A stretch of 64,000 bases of DNA from Leptospira venezuelensis (GTDB lineage: Bacteria > Spirochaetota > Leptospiria > Leptospirales > Leptospiraceae), in assembly GCF_002150035.1 (NCBI RefSeq), contig NZ_NETS01000011.1, positions 62,001 through 126,000 of the forward strand, read 5' to 3'. Every line of letters starts with the position of its first letter. Position 1 is the first letter of the stretch. The position numbers and the translations under genes were made by a program. The notes below the pieces were generated by a model. It had not been told where the DNA came from. It did no database searches and saw nothing but the letters and a program-made list of their open reading frames with translations. Below, piece by piece: positions 1 through 7,774 of the stretch.

Positions 1-220
1 TCTTAATCAAGGAAGGAGTTGATTCGACATAGATTCGGACCAACATACCCTTCTTAAAAGTTTCAGTCGTAGAGACTTTTGTGTCTTTTTTAAGGCTATA
101 TATCTTATCTTGGTAGTGTTCGTTGATCTCGAATAACTTCTCTTTTTTGATCAACCTGGCCCCACACTGTATGGTAAATAGAGCCAGTAAAAAAGCGAAG
201 AATCGCACCATTTCATGCAT
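1..220 (-). CDS. Putative lipoprotein, 5' end only (runs off the window)
   Basis: An open frame on the minus strand starts at 220 (ATG CAT GAA ATG) or at the inner ATG at 211 and stays open to the window edge for 73 codons. The inner start gives MVRFFAFLLALFTIQCG, a short charged N-terminus, a hydrophobic stretch and a lipobox-like TIQC-G, so the mature protein would be lipidated on the Cys. The visible mature part is Lys-rich and resembles no family I recognise. Neither start has a clear Shine-Dalgarno. It is transcribed divergently from comM with only about 80 bases between them. The lipoprotein call rests on the leader alone; the function is unknown. Confidence 0.6.
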   Translation of the reverse strand, partial: MHEMVRFFAFLLALFTIQCGARLIKKEKLFEINEHYQDKIYSLKKDTKVSTTETFKKGMLVRIYVESTPSLIK

Positions 221-302
221 AACTTACTGAAGGTCCGGAAGTGATAAACTAGTTTTTAGAAAAAAAGCGCGAGGCCCGAATTTTTCCGCACCTGTCCAGG
301 TT

Positions 303-1838
303 ATGGAGACATGTAAACTGACCAAATTTTGGGGGGCTTCCCTGGAGGGAATACTTCCCTTTCCGGTATCCGTAGAGATCAATATCAAAAGAGGGATTCC
401 AAGATTCCTGATCACAGGACTTCCAAGCCCCTCTATCAAAGAATCTTCGGACAGGATTCGTATCGCAATTGAGAACAGTGGATTCGAATATTCTCTCCAG
501 AATATCTTGGTCCATCTCGCTCCTGCGGGCAGAAAAAAAGAAGGGACATACTTAGATCTCCCGATTGCTGCCGGGATTTTATACTTAACGGAACAATTAC
601 CTTCTTCTGAAAAATTAGAACGATTTCTTTTCTTGGGAGAATTAGGTTTAGATGGTTCTGTAAAACCCGTAAAAGGAATTCTTCCCATACTTTCCAGACT
701 GGAAAATGCAGGTTTTATTGCAGCTATTGTGCCTTTTGAAAATAGAAAGGAGGCTTCTATCCTCGGAAAATTTCCGGTCTATGCAATCTCTCATCTAAAA
801 GATTTAGTCTCTTTGGCTAAAGGAGAGATTAAGCCTGAACCAAAAGGTGAAATAAAAATCAGAACAGAAATTCTTCCATGGAAATCCGAGTTTCATAAAA
901 GCCAATTGCCAGCCATACGAGCGATTCAGATCGCAAGCGCTGGATTTCATCATTGTTTATTGTCTGGTCCACCGGGTGCAGGAAAAACAATGCTCGCAAA
1001 GTTGGCTCACGGATTTCTTCCCAAGATCCAAGATAAAGAAGGAATAGAGTTATTAGGTATAAGTTCCTTACAAGAGGTACTTTCTGAAACAGAAGTAGAA
1101 AGACCCTTCCGAAGTCCTCATCACACTGTTTCCGATATTGCATTGGTTGGGGGTTCAACAAATTTAAGAATGGGAGAAGTTTCTCTAGCAGGAAATGGAA
1201 TATTATTTTTAGATGAACTCTCTGAATTCCATTCCAGAAATTTACAAGCTCTAAGAGAGCCAATGGAAGAAGGTAGAATTACTATTTCCAGGATCAGAGG
1301 TTCAATCACCTACCCTGCTTCTTTCTTATTTATTGGAGCCACCAATCCATGTCCTTGCGGATATTACCAGACTTTAATAAAAGAATGCACCTGTAGTGTT
1401 GCAAGCATCCGAAATTACCAGTCTCCATTTAACGGACCCTTTTTGGACCGGATCGAAATATTCTTTCATATAGGCTTTTTAGGAAGTACTGATGGAGAAA
1501 AAGTTTCTATAAATCTCAAATCCATTCGAGATTCAATACAATCTGCGGCAGATATGCAGCGTCGAAGATTATTTAGGGAAACAGGAAAACTTTACAACGG
1601 AAGATTACGCGGAGAAGAAGTGGAAAGAATGATCCCTCTTTCCAAAGAATGCGAAACTTATTTTTGGGAAGCGATCCACAAACAAAAGTTCAGTATTCGT
1701 AAAGCAGCTCATTTTAGAAAAGTGGCAAGGACGATTGCAGATCTGGAAGGTTTGGAGGATGTTATTTTGAGGAATTTGGAAGAGGCCCTTGTTTTCCTGA
1801 ATTCCGGATGGTCTCCGGAAAACAGGGCCGTAACCTAA
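303..1838 (+). CDS. comM: YifB/ComM family Mg-chelatase-like AAA+ ATPase
   Basis: 511 aa, the usual family length. Residues 1-170 form the N-terminal ChlI/Lon-protease-like domain (family signature around GIPRFLITGLPSPSIKES). Residues 200-400 form the AAA+ core with Walker A GPPGAGKT (222-229), Walker B ILFLDEL (300-306), the SPHHT motif (271-275) and a Cys cluster NPCPCGY...CTCS (348-365) typical of the family. In proteobacteria ComM is a hexameric branch-migration helicase acting on D-loops during natural transformation; its role in spirochaetes is inferred. It converges with the minus-strand block containing yraN and rnhB; the rnhB-yraN-yifB neighbourhood is common in bacteria. The Shine-Dalgarno (CAGG) is weak and close to the ATG. 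Confidence 0.93.
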   Translation: METCKLTKFWGASLEGILPFPVSVEINIKRGIPRFLITGLPSPSIKESSDRIRIAIENSGFEYSLQNILVHLAPAGRKKEGTYLDLPIAAGILYLTEQLPSSEKLERFLFLGELGLDGSVKPVKGILPILSRLENAGFIAAIVPFENRKEASILGKFPVYAISHLKDLVSLAKGEIKPEPKGEIKIRTEILPWKSEFHKSQLPAIRAIQIASAGFHHCLLSGPPGAGKTMLAKLAHGFLPKIQDKEGIELLGISSLQEVLSETEVERPFRSPHHTVSDIALVGGSTNLRMGEVSLAGNGILFLDELSEFHSRNLQALREPMEEGRITISRIRGSITYPASFLFIGATNPCPCGYYQTLIKECTCSVASIRNYQSPFNGPFLDRIEIFFHIGFLGSTDGEKVSINLKSIRDSIQSAADMQRRRLFRETGKLYNGRLRGEEVERMIPLSKECETYFWEAIHKQKFSIRKAAHFRKVARTIADLEGLEDVILRNLEEALVFLNSGWSPENRAVT

Positions 1839-1868
1839 CTTGTTCTTTCGACGGTTTTATTTTTGTGG

Positions 1869-2092
<224 letters not shown>

Positions 2093-2160
2093 TCCTCATC
2101 CTTGAGAACCCGCAGACAATTCGAAAATCGACTCGTTTTTCAAATCGCTTAACGATTGTT

Positions 2161-2520
2161 TTAGAATAGATTAAGATAATATTTCAGTTCCCTTTTTTCA
2201 GTAATTAAGGCTAGGGAGAAGGAGACAAAATGATCTTTAAAGGAAACGTTTCTGCTCAAATAATATTTAGCTGCCGTTTTCATTCTAAGGATCTTTCGAG
2301 GAGTGAATACTTCCAGAGGGTGAATCGGAGAATTTTTTGCCCAATACTTAACTTCCGTAAAATACAGGACGTATTCTTTTTCGCTGATTATGTCAATTTC
2401 CCCCGTTTTGATCCGGAAGTTTCTTTCTAATATGCGATGACCTTTATTGAACAGAAGTTCTATTGCAATATTCTCTCCTTCTTTTCCTTTCAGCACTTTT
2501 CGTTTGGAGTCAGATCCCAT
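2161..2520 (-). CDS. YraN/UPF0102 family nuclease-fold protein
   Basis: 119 aa, normal for the family. The PD-(D/E)xK-type core is visible: an N-terminal helix (KGKEGENIAIELLFNKGHRILERNFR), then GEIDIIS with the catalytic-type Asp, and TEVKYW, which replaces the usual FVEVK.R but keeps the E-x-K pair. The family is related to Holliday-junction resolvases and archaeal Hjc-like nucleases, though its function is not established. The gene sits between the HD-GYP protein and a small hypothetical gene, in the common rnhB-yraN-comM neighbourhood. A 13-bp hairpin separates it from the HD-GYP stop codon. Confidence 0.85.
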   Translation of the reverse strand: MGSDSKRKVLKGKEGENIAIELLFNKGHRILERNFRIKTGEIDIISEKEYVLYFTEVKYWAKNSPIHPLEVFTPRKILRMKTAAKYYLSRNVSFKDHFVSFSLALITEKRELKYYLNLF

Positions 2521-2558
2521 AAAAGGACATGTCTTGGAAAAGAAAAATGGAAAGTACT

Positions 2559-2586
2559 TTTTGGATCTAAAAGTTTAGATTCAAAA
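2559..2586 (-). terminator. 13-bp hairpin directly after the HD-GYP stop codon
   Basis: TTTTGGATCTAAA (2559-2571) pairs with TTTAGATTCAAAA (2574-2586), with one G-U pair and a two-base centre. It begins three bases past the stop of the HD-GYP gene and precedes yraN. There is no long U tract on the minus strand, so it may be a processing or attenuation hairpin rather than a full terminator. Confidence 0.45.
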
Positions 2587-2588
2587 GA

Positions 2589-3773
2589 CTAAGAATTAAT
2601 TGTAGCTTCTTGCAGATCGAGAGCTTTAACGATGAACAAGTGATTCTCTTTTACAAGGTCCACTAGAACTAAGTTTCTAACAAAAGTACCATATTCGTCT
2701 TTTATAATCCGAATGGAAGGTCGTAGAGGTTTGTCTGCATTTGCGGCAAGAACGATACCTACCCTTTTGTCTGAAAGTTCTACGCAAGAACCCACAGGAT
2801 ATAAGGAAACTTGGTTCAAGAAGGTTCTTACGATTTTCAGGTCAAACTTTCCTACATCCATACTGATCATGGACTTAATAGCTTCGTGAGGAAGTACTCT
2901 TTGTCTATGAGGTCTGTTCGTAATAAGTGCGGAGAAATTATCCGCGATTGCGTAAATTCTAGCGTTCTCTTCGATTGCAGTTGCTGCAATCTTCTGAGGA
3001 TAACCCTTTCCATCAAAACGTTCATGATGCTGTAAGGCAACAACTGCCAAACTATTCTTAATTTTGATCTTTTGGGTCAGAACCTGATAGCCTATGATTG
3101 TATGCTTTAAGATCGATTTGTACTCTTCGTCGGTAAGTTGGTCTGTTTTTTCAGAGATGGTTGCTGGAACTTTTGTCATTCCTACATCTGCTACTAAACA
3201 AGATATTGCAAGATCGACCATTTTAGGACGAGAGAAGTCTAAAAGTTTTCCTATGATTAGCGCATAGAATGTAGAAGTAGTAATCTGGTTATATAAATAA
3301 TATCCTGGATTATTCATGCCAAGGATCAGATAAGAAAGATTATTATGAGTCCTTACAAAGTCAGAAAGCGCCTCTGCCTGCTCTCGAACTGGACCAAAAT
3401 CAAAAACCTTATCGTCCGCAACTTTTCTATAAACGTCTTGGACTAATGCGAAAGTGTTTTTATATAGATTGGAAAATTGTACCTTAATACGGTTTAGGTT
3501 ATCGTAGATCCCTTTCAAAGGAAGAAGGTCCTCGTCTACGATTGTAGAGATGATAAAATCCTCTAATTGGGTTTCCAATCTTTCAGGATCCACATCTATG
3601 ACTAGGATATCGCCGTGAGTTAGCACTTCGGTGATCCCGAATCTTTTCAAACGTTCTAAATCCGAATCAGTGATCGGAGTATTAGAAGTGATGAATAGAT
3701 TTTCTTTGTCCAGATATACGGGCTTTGTAAATCTCATACCCGGCTTCAATTCGGACACGTTCAATTTTTTCAT
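2589..3773 (-). CDS. HD-GYP domain protein with degenerate metal site
   Basis: 394 aa. Residues 1-60 resemble the DUF3391 domain that often precedes HD-GYP (LKPGMRFTKPVY). Residues 150-330 form the HD-GYP fold with HHERFDGKGYP (249-259) and H224 in the conserved helix. HD-GYP enzymes hydrolyse cyclic di-GMP using a His/Asp metal centre. Here the HD dyad reads AD (195-196), the upstream helix His is replaced (YNQITTS near 161-167), and the usual D-x-L-T-x-x-R-P-Y reads SALITNRPHR. The protein may therefore bind rather than cleave cyclic di-GMP; this is inference. Its ATG overlaps the stop of the FlhB-like gene by four bases, so it is translationally coupled to a flagellar-type gene. Confidence 0.85.
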   Translation of the reverse strand: MKKLNVSELKPGMRFTKPVYLDKENLFITSNTPITDSDLERLKRFGITEVLTHGDILVIDVDPERLETQLEDFIISTIVDEDLLPLKGIYDNLNRIKVQFSNLYKNTFALVQDVYRKVADDKVFDFGPVREQAEALSDFVRTHNNLSYLILGMNNPGYYLYNQITTSTFYALIIGKLLDFSRPKMVDLAISCLVADVGMTKVPATISEKTDQLTDEEYKSILKHTIIGYQVLTQKIKIKNSLAVVALQHHERFDGKGYPQKIAATAIEENARIYAIADNFSALITNRPHRQRVLPHEAIKSMISMDVGKFDLKIVRTFLNQVSLYPVGSCVELSDKRVGIVLAANADKPLRPSIRIIKDEYGTFVRNLVLVDLVKENHLFIVKALDLQEATINS

Positions 3774-4048
3774 TTTTCAAATTCCCTTGTTGCTTCCGCT
3801 TTTTGGCTGAGTACGAAAGCAAAAACACCCGCAACCGCTCTGTATAAATTTTCCGGAATTTCTTGCCCCACCGGTATCGGAGAGAGTGCTTCGGCCAAAG
3901 GAGCATCCTCCACTATTGGAACGCCGTGTCTCTTAGCCACACCCTTGATCTTTTCACCTAATAGACCTTCTCCCTTGGCTAGGATTTTAGGGCCTTTATT
4001 TTCGTTCGGTGTAAACTTTAGGGCAATTCCGAATTTCACGCAGTCCAT
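3770..4048 (-). CDS. FlhB C-terminal-domain-like protein (FlhX/YlqH type)
   Basis: 92 aa, equivalent to the cytoplasmic tail of FlhB/YscU export proteins without the membrane part: ALKFTPNENKGPKILAKGEG, then KRHGVPIVEDAPLAEAL and QEIPENLYRAVAGVFAFV, all FlhB-tail signatures. The N-P-T-H autocleavage site is absent, since the protein begins after it. In Bacillus the matching orphan is YlqH, encoded after rnhB-ylqG; the same order occurs here. FlhX-type proteins can partly replace cleaved FlhB tails in some bacteria; a role in flagellar export switching here is inference. It overlaps the upstream gene by 13 bases and the downstream gene by four. Confidence 0.85.
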   Translation of the reverse strand: MDCVKFGIALKFTPNENKGPKILAKGEGLLGEKIKGVAKRHGVPIVEDAPLAEALSPIPVGQEIPENLYRAVAGVFAFVLSQKAEATREFEK

Positions 4049-4842
4049 TCCCTTCTCTGTAAAGAGGGCTTATATTGTATCCTGAGTTCCTGGAATCTAA
4101 CTCCCGATTCTTCCAAGAACTGCATAAATTTTTTACGATTCCGACCTATATGCAAGTACAATTTAGAACTAGTATAAATAGCAGTTAGAATTAGGTCCGA
4201 CGCATCTTCTTTTTTCCAATGAAACCTGTACAGGCTTGGACCGTCCTCTTTAGTCTCCATAAAGAGGACAAATATTCTTCCCGGATCCGTTTCGCCTAAA
4301 TATCCTTCTGCATTTCCTTCTTCCCATTCCCACTCGAAATAGGGAGTCTCTGATTTCCATTCGAAATGAGGAAAATAACTTTTTAAGAAGGCCAAAATAT
4401 TATCTTCGGAGACTGGACCTTCGTCCTTATGCAGTACCTTCTCTAAAACTCCTGTGAGTCCTTTTTCCAAAGGAGAAAATATTTTGGAGTCGTCTTCTTC
4501 TAACGTTAGTTTCCTTTCTTGTATTTTCCATTCCGAAATGTTTCCGGATAAGGTTCGAGATAAAAGTAATTGTTCTCCCGTAAGAAGACTCGTCTTAGTT
4601 TGAGCTTCTAATGTTTCTCCTTTCCAAAGGAGTTTCACCCTTCCGTCCTTTGTCCCTTCTTTCACCCAGACCCGAAAGAATGGAGCGTCTTTGGACTCTC
4701 CTTCGAAAGTTTCTGGATTGAGGATCTTAGTAGAGGAATTGACTACTAAGGAAATTTGATGTGATTCCGGGACCCTATCTGTTTTTCGGACCTGAGGATT
4801 TTGGTTTTTATCAATCGGATTGGGAGGAGGAATCGGAAACAT
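4036..4842 (-). CDS. Hypothetical protein at the YlqG position, possibly FliK-tail-like
   Basis: 268 aa with no signal peptide or membrane helix. The N-terminus is Pro/Asn-rich (PIPPPNPIDKNQNP). The C-terminal 90 residues alternate strands and helix (GRIFVLFMETKEDGPSLYRF, then KLYLHIGRNRKKFMQFLEESG near the end), which resembles the layout of FliK C-terminal domains. It lies between rnhB (32-base overlap) and the FlhB-tail gene, exactly where Bacillus has ylqG between rnhB and ylqH. FliK is the natural partner of the FlhB tail, so a FliK-like role is plausible but unproven. There is no good Shine-Dalgarno for the ATG; it probably relies on coupling from rnhB. Confidence 0.65.
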   Translation of the reverse strand: MFPIPPPNPIDKNQNPQVRKTDRVPESHQISLVVNSSTKILNPETFEGESKDAPFFRVWVKEGTKDGRVKLLWKGETLEAQTKTSLLTGEQLLLSRTLSGNISEWKIQERKLTLEEDDSKIFSPLEKGLTGVLEKVLHKDEGPVSEDNILAFLKSYFPHFEWKSETPYFEWEWEEGNAEGYLGETDPGRIFVLFMETKEDGPSLYRFHWKKEDASDLILTAIYTSSKLYLHIGRNRKKFMQFLEESGVRFQELRIQYKPSLQRREWTA

Positions 4843-5503
4843 TAAATTTTTTAGTGAAAGACCTTCTGTGGATTCTTGCTAGTCCCAGATTCCGGATTGC
4901 TTCTTCATGTCCCGCACTGCCATATCCTTTATGCGCTTCGAATCCGTAGCCTGGAAACTTGGAAGCAATCGCTTTCATAAAACGGTCCCGTTTTACTTTT
5001 GCGATAATGGATGCTGCCGCGATACTCGCGATCCTGGAATCCCCTTTTGTATAATAGTAAGACTGGCGTTTGACCTCTTCCGATTCCTTGTATTTGGAAA
5101 AATTATAATTTCCGTCAATGAGTAGCAGAAGTTTTCTTCCTGTACTTTCTATCGGTGCTTCGGAGCCCTTTCTATAACATTTCAGTATACCTTCTAATAT
5201 TGCTCTGTTAATTCCATAACGATCTATATAGATATGAGATAAGAATGCATGAGCGATTTTGTGAGCAGTTTCTTGTATTTCTTGGAACAAAGATTCACGC
5301 TTGGACTCGGTCAATTTTTTAGAATCGTTCAACCCCCGTAAGATCTTTCCGGAATAGATCCTTTCCAGGACTTCCGGGGTGAAAGAGACCATTCCTACGG
5401 ATAAGGGACCTGCATAAGGACCTCTTCCTGCTTCGTCTATCCCGCAAGGAAGGAACTCGGAAAAGAATTTCAATTCTTCCGGTTCGAAATTTGCGAGAGG
5501 CAT
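4811..5503 (-). CDS. rnhB: Ribonuclease HII
   Basis: 230 aa. The family motif GIDEAGRGPYAGPL (21-34) supplies the first catalytic acidic pair D23/E24. LLIDGNYNF holds the next conserved Asp, and IASIAAASIIAKVKRDRFM with the later G-x-x-A-H-K-GYGS segment are classic RNase HII blocks. The enzyme nicks RNA-DNA hybrids and removes single ribonucleotides from DNA. It follows rplS across an 82-base gap that holds an 8-bp hairpin, in the trmD-rplS-rnhB order seen in many bacteria. The region before the ATG is pyrimidine-rich, without a Shine-Dalgarno. Confidence 0.95.
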   Translation of the reverse strand: MPLANFEPEELKFFSEFLPCGIDEAGRGPYAGPLSVGMVSFTPEVLERIYSGKILRGLNDSKKLTESKRESLFQEIQETAHKIAHAFLSHIYIDRYGINRAILEGILKCYRKGSEAPIESTGRKLLLLIDGNYNFSKYKESEEVKRQSYYYTKGDSRIASIAAASIIAKVKRDRFMKAIASKFPGYGFEAHKGYGSAGHEEAIRNLGLARIHRRSFTKKFNVSDSSSQSD

Positions 5504-5549
5504 TGATTTTAAGGGAGAAGGTTAAAAAGGAGAAGAGAAAGAGAGAATA

Positions 5550-5571
5550 TGCGGTGGAGAAGTCCACCGCA
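5550..5571 (-). terminator. Strong GC hairpin after rplS
   Basis: GCGGTGGA (5551-5558), loop GAAG, then TCCACCGC (5563-5570), extended by one T-A pair. It starts about 15 bases past the rplS stop codon. On the minus strand it is followed by a pyrimidine-rich stretch rather than a U run, so it may attenuate or protect the ribosomal-protein mRNA rather than terminate it completely. Confidence 0.5.
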
Positions 5572-5585
5572 ATCATTAAAGGTTT

Positions 5586-6011
5586 TTATTCCGCGGAGGA
5601 AGCAGGAGCAGCAGCTTTTGCTTCTTCTGCAGTTTGGCGTTTTCTGTCTTCTGCTACTAAGATTTTTCCGCCTTTCAACTCGCGAATACGAGCAGATTTT
5701 CCGGAACGTTCTCTTAAGAAGAACAGTTTAGAACGACGAACCTTACCTTTACGTACTAGTTCAATTTTAGCGATACGAGGAGAATAAAGTGGGAATACTC
5801 TTTCAACACCTACATCGTAAGAGATCCTACGAACGGTGAAAGATTTTCCGTTTCCGCCATTAGAGATGGAGATCACAACTCCTTCGTAAACCTGGACCCT
5901 TTCTTTACCGGATTCTTGGATTTTATAATGGACCTTTACAGTATCCCCAACATTGAAGTTTAAGGTACGATTTGCTTCTGTAGGAAGTCCGGCTTTTATA
6001 AGTTCTTTCAT
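5586..6011 (-). CDS. rplS: Large ribosomal subunit protein bL19
   Basis: 141 aa. The core matches L19: FNVGDTVKVHYKIQESGKERVQVYEGVVIS, then RRISYDVGVERVFPLYSPRIAKIELVRKGKVRRSKLFFLRERSGKSARI. It lies at the interface of the two subunits near bridges B6/B8. The protein is about 25 residues longer than the usual 115, owing to an Ala/Glu/Lys-rich tail after LKGGKILVAEDRKR. Its ATG overlaps the trmD stop (ATGA), so synthesis is coupled to trmD, the normal order. Confidence 0.97.
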   Translation of the reverse strand: MKELIKAGLPTEANRTLNFNVGDTVKVHYKIQESGKERVQVYEGVVISISNGGNGKSFTVRRISYDVGVERVFPLYSPRIAKIELVRKGKVRRSKLFFLRERSGKSARIRELKGGKILVAEDRKRQTAEEAKAAAPASSAE

Positions 6012-6676
6012 AAATTCCTCGTAATATCAGGGTCGACTTTCTTTCGATTGGCATTGCGCCAAGATTCGATCGCCGCGTGGTTTCCGCCCAAGAGAATTTC
6101 AGGAACCTTCCAGCCATTGTACTCGGAAGGTTTCGTATATTGTGGATATTCTAAAACATCCCTTTCGTTATGAGATTCTTCTTCCAGGCTCTCTCGGTCG
6201 CCTAAAAAGCCGGGCAAAAGCCTGGACACAGCATCTGTTATACAGAGGCTAGCCAAATCTCCGGCTGAAATTACATAATTTCCAAGGGACAGTTCTATGT
6301 CAACAAGATGCTCTGTTACCCTGTGATCCACTCCTTCATAATATCCTGATATAAGAGTGATTGGTTTTTCGAGCTTAGAAAGTTTCTCTGCAACGTTCTG
6401 ATCAAATGGAATTCCGGATGGAGTTGTAAGAATTACAAGTCCTCTATCATCTCCCAATGACTTTAAGGCGAGATCTATAGGCTCTACTTTTAAGAGCATT
6501 CCTGGACCACCGCCGTATGGAGTGTCGTCTACCTTTAGATGTTTATTATTGGAGAAGTCCCTGAGATGTACAATATTAACAGAGAATACTCCTTTTTGGA
6601 TCGCCTTCTCCTGTAGCCCTTCTGAAAAGTAAGCCTGGATTTTAGTGGGGAATAAGGTAATAAAATTAAATTTCAT
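6008..6676 (-). CDS. trmD: tRNA (guanine37-N1)-methyltransferase
   Basis: 222 aa, slightly short of the usual 240-250. TrmD is a SPOUT methyltransferase that makes m1G37 to prevent +1 frameshifting. Seen are MKFNFITLFPTKIQAYF at the N-terminus, DDTPYGGGPGMLLKVEP, LISGYYEGVDHRV and ELSLGNYVISAGDLASL, the last three forming the trefoil knot that binds SAM. LPGFLGDRESLEEESHNE and PQYTKPSEYNGWKVPEILLGGNHAAIESWR complete the tRNA-binding domain. It overlaps the rimM end by 11 bases and the rplS start by four. Confidence 0.97.
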   Translation of the reverse strand: MKFNFITLFPTKIQAYFSEGLQEKAIQKGVFSVNIVHLRDFSNNKHLKVDDTPYGGGPGMLLKVEPIDLALKSLGDDRGLVILTTPSGIPFDQNVAEKLSKLEKPITLISGYYEGVDHRVTEHLVDIELSLGNYVISAGDLASLCITDAVSRLLPGFLGDRESLEEESHNERDVLEYPQYTKPSEYNGWKVPEILLGGNHAAIESWRNANRKKVDPDITRNL

Positions 6677-7184
6677 TCCAATCCTCAGGGCTTATTAAAA
6701 CGATCTTACCTTCTTCTAAGGATACTTTTCCCACATGTTTTTCAACATAAGGAACCAAGACTTCAGAATCTTCTGTTTGAAAGACTAGGATAGAATGTGC
6801 TGGATTTTCAAGAATATCTACTAATTCCCATCCCAGTTCTTTTCCATCGTCTGAGATAGCTTTCAGACCTTTTAATTCGAATAGATAATATTCTTCGTTT
6901 TTAGATTTGGGAAAATGAGAACGATCTATATAGAGCTTTCCCCCGGTTAAGGAAGATGCTTCTTCCGGGGAATTGATACCTTCCAACTGTAAAAGTATCT
7001 TTCCTGATTGTATGGTCGATTTAAGGATCTTTATAAGGACAGGTTCTCTAGAAGGAAATTCTAAACTAGCTTGGATGGGAAATTTGAGTTCCGGAACAGA
7101 ACTATCCTCTGCAACCAATCGGACAAAACCCTTCAATCCGAAGGGTTTTCCTAAATGTCCGGTTAGGATACGAGTCTCAGTCAA
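6666..7184 (-). CDS. rimM: Ribosome maturation factor RimM
   Basis: 172 aa. The N-terminal RimM barrel begins RILTGHLGKPFGLKGFVRLV, and the C-terminal PRC-barrel shows YYLFELKGLKAISDDGKELG...HSILVFQTEDSEVLVPYVEKHV. RimM assists 30S head assembly around S19. The start is a TTG at 7184-7182 that overlaps the khpA stop by eight bases, with no independent Shine-Dalgarno, which points to translational coupling. The rpsP-khpA-rimM-trmD-rplS order is the standard bacterial arrangement. Confidence 0.95.
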   Translation of the reverse strand: MTETRILTGHLGKPFGLKGFVRLVAEDSSVPELKFPIQASLEFPSREPVLIKILKSTIQSGKILLQLEGINSPEEASSLTGGKLYIDRSHFPKSKNEEYYLFELKGLKAISDDGKELGWELVDILENPAHSILVFQTEDSEVLVPYVEKHVGKVSLEEGKIVLISPEDWNEI

Positions 7185-7407
7185 TAATTTCTAAGGAGAA
7201 ATTTCTTCCGGCTTTGATGGATGCTGCGGTTAAGATCGCTCTTAATGACTTTGCGATCCTACCATTCTTACCGATCACTTTCCCCACATCCTTCGGGGAA
7301 ACCCGGAGTTCTAGGACGGTTTGTTCGTCGCCCTCGATTTCACGTACTGAAATCTCCTCCGGATGATCTACTAGAGAAGTAACGATATAGCGAATCAGCT
7401 CTTCCAT
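7177..7407 (-). CDS. khpA: KH-domain RNA-binding protein KhpA
   Basis: 76 aa, a single type-II KH domain. The GxxG loop is in VIGKNGRIAKSLRAIL, preceded by the strand LELRVSPKDVGK. In Gram-positive bacteria KhpA pairs with KhpB/Jag to bind many RNAs; the partner is not in this window. The gene lies between rpsP (one-base overlap) and rimM (eight-base overlap), as in Bacillus ylqC. The N-terminal MEELIRYIVTSLVDHPEEI is typical of the family. Confidence 0.93.
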   Translation of the reverse strand: MEELIRYIVTSLVDHPEEISVREIEGDEQTVLELRVSPKDVGKVIGKNGRIAKSLRAILTAASIKAGRNFSLEIID

Positions 7408-7673
7408 TACTTCTTCAGAGATTGTTTATATTCCGCCCAGATTCCCTCGTGTTTAATGAGGTTCAGAACGGTTCCGGTAGGTTGAGCACCTTTGCTGAGC
7501 CAGCCTAAAATTTTGTCTTTATCCAGGACGGTTCCACTTTTCACCTCTGCTGGGTGATAGTGTCCGAGGATATCAATAAATTTACCGTCTCTAGGGGAAC
7601 GGCTGTCAGCAGCCACTACCCGATAGTGAGGGTTGTTTTTGGCTCCGGTTCTTTGTAGTCTGATCTTAACCAA
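7407..7673 (-). CDS. rpsP: Small ribosomal subunit protein bS16
   Basis: 88 aa, typical length. VKIRLQRTGAKNNPHYRVVAADSRSPRDGKFIDILGHYHP is the S16 hallmark, and the remainder (KILGWLSKGAQPTGTVLNLIK) matches. It binds 16S rRNA in the lower body of the 30S subunit. It leads the rpsP-khpA-rimM-trmD-rplS operon, with a sigma70-like promoter about 60-85 bases upstream in the rpe-rpsP gap. Confidence 0.97.
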   Translation of the reverse strand: MVKIRLQRTGAKNNPHYRVVAADSRSPRDGKFIDILGHYHPAEVKSGTVLDKDKILGWLSKGAQPTGTVLNLIKHEGIWAEYKQSLKK

Positions 7674-7731
7674 AGTAAAATTCCTTCGAATAAATAAGGA
7701 TGGCTAACCGTATGGTTCGCCCTAATACGCC

Positions 7732-7759
7732 ATAATTCCCTGGAACTCTCGGCTGTCAA
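7732..7759 (-). promoter_or_regulatory. Sigma70-type promoter for the rpsP operon
   Basis: On the minus strand TTGACA (complement of 7754-7759) is a perfect -35. A 16-base spacer separates it from AATTAT (complement of 7732-7737), a 4-of-6 match to the -10. It lies in the only 100-base gap of this stretch, between rpe and rpsP. An imperfect hairpin (GGCGAACC/GGTTAGCC) follows in the leader. Confidence 0.5.
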
Positions 7760-7774
7760 TATTTAATAAAAGGC

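Noticed and set aside
1802..1820. TTCCGGA/TCCGGAA stem near the comM end as a terminator
   Set aside because: It lies within the coding sequence and no U run follows closely.
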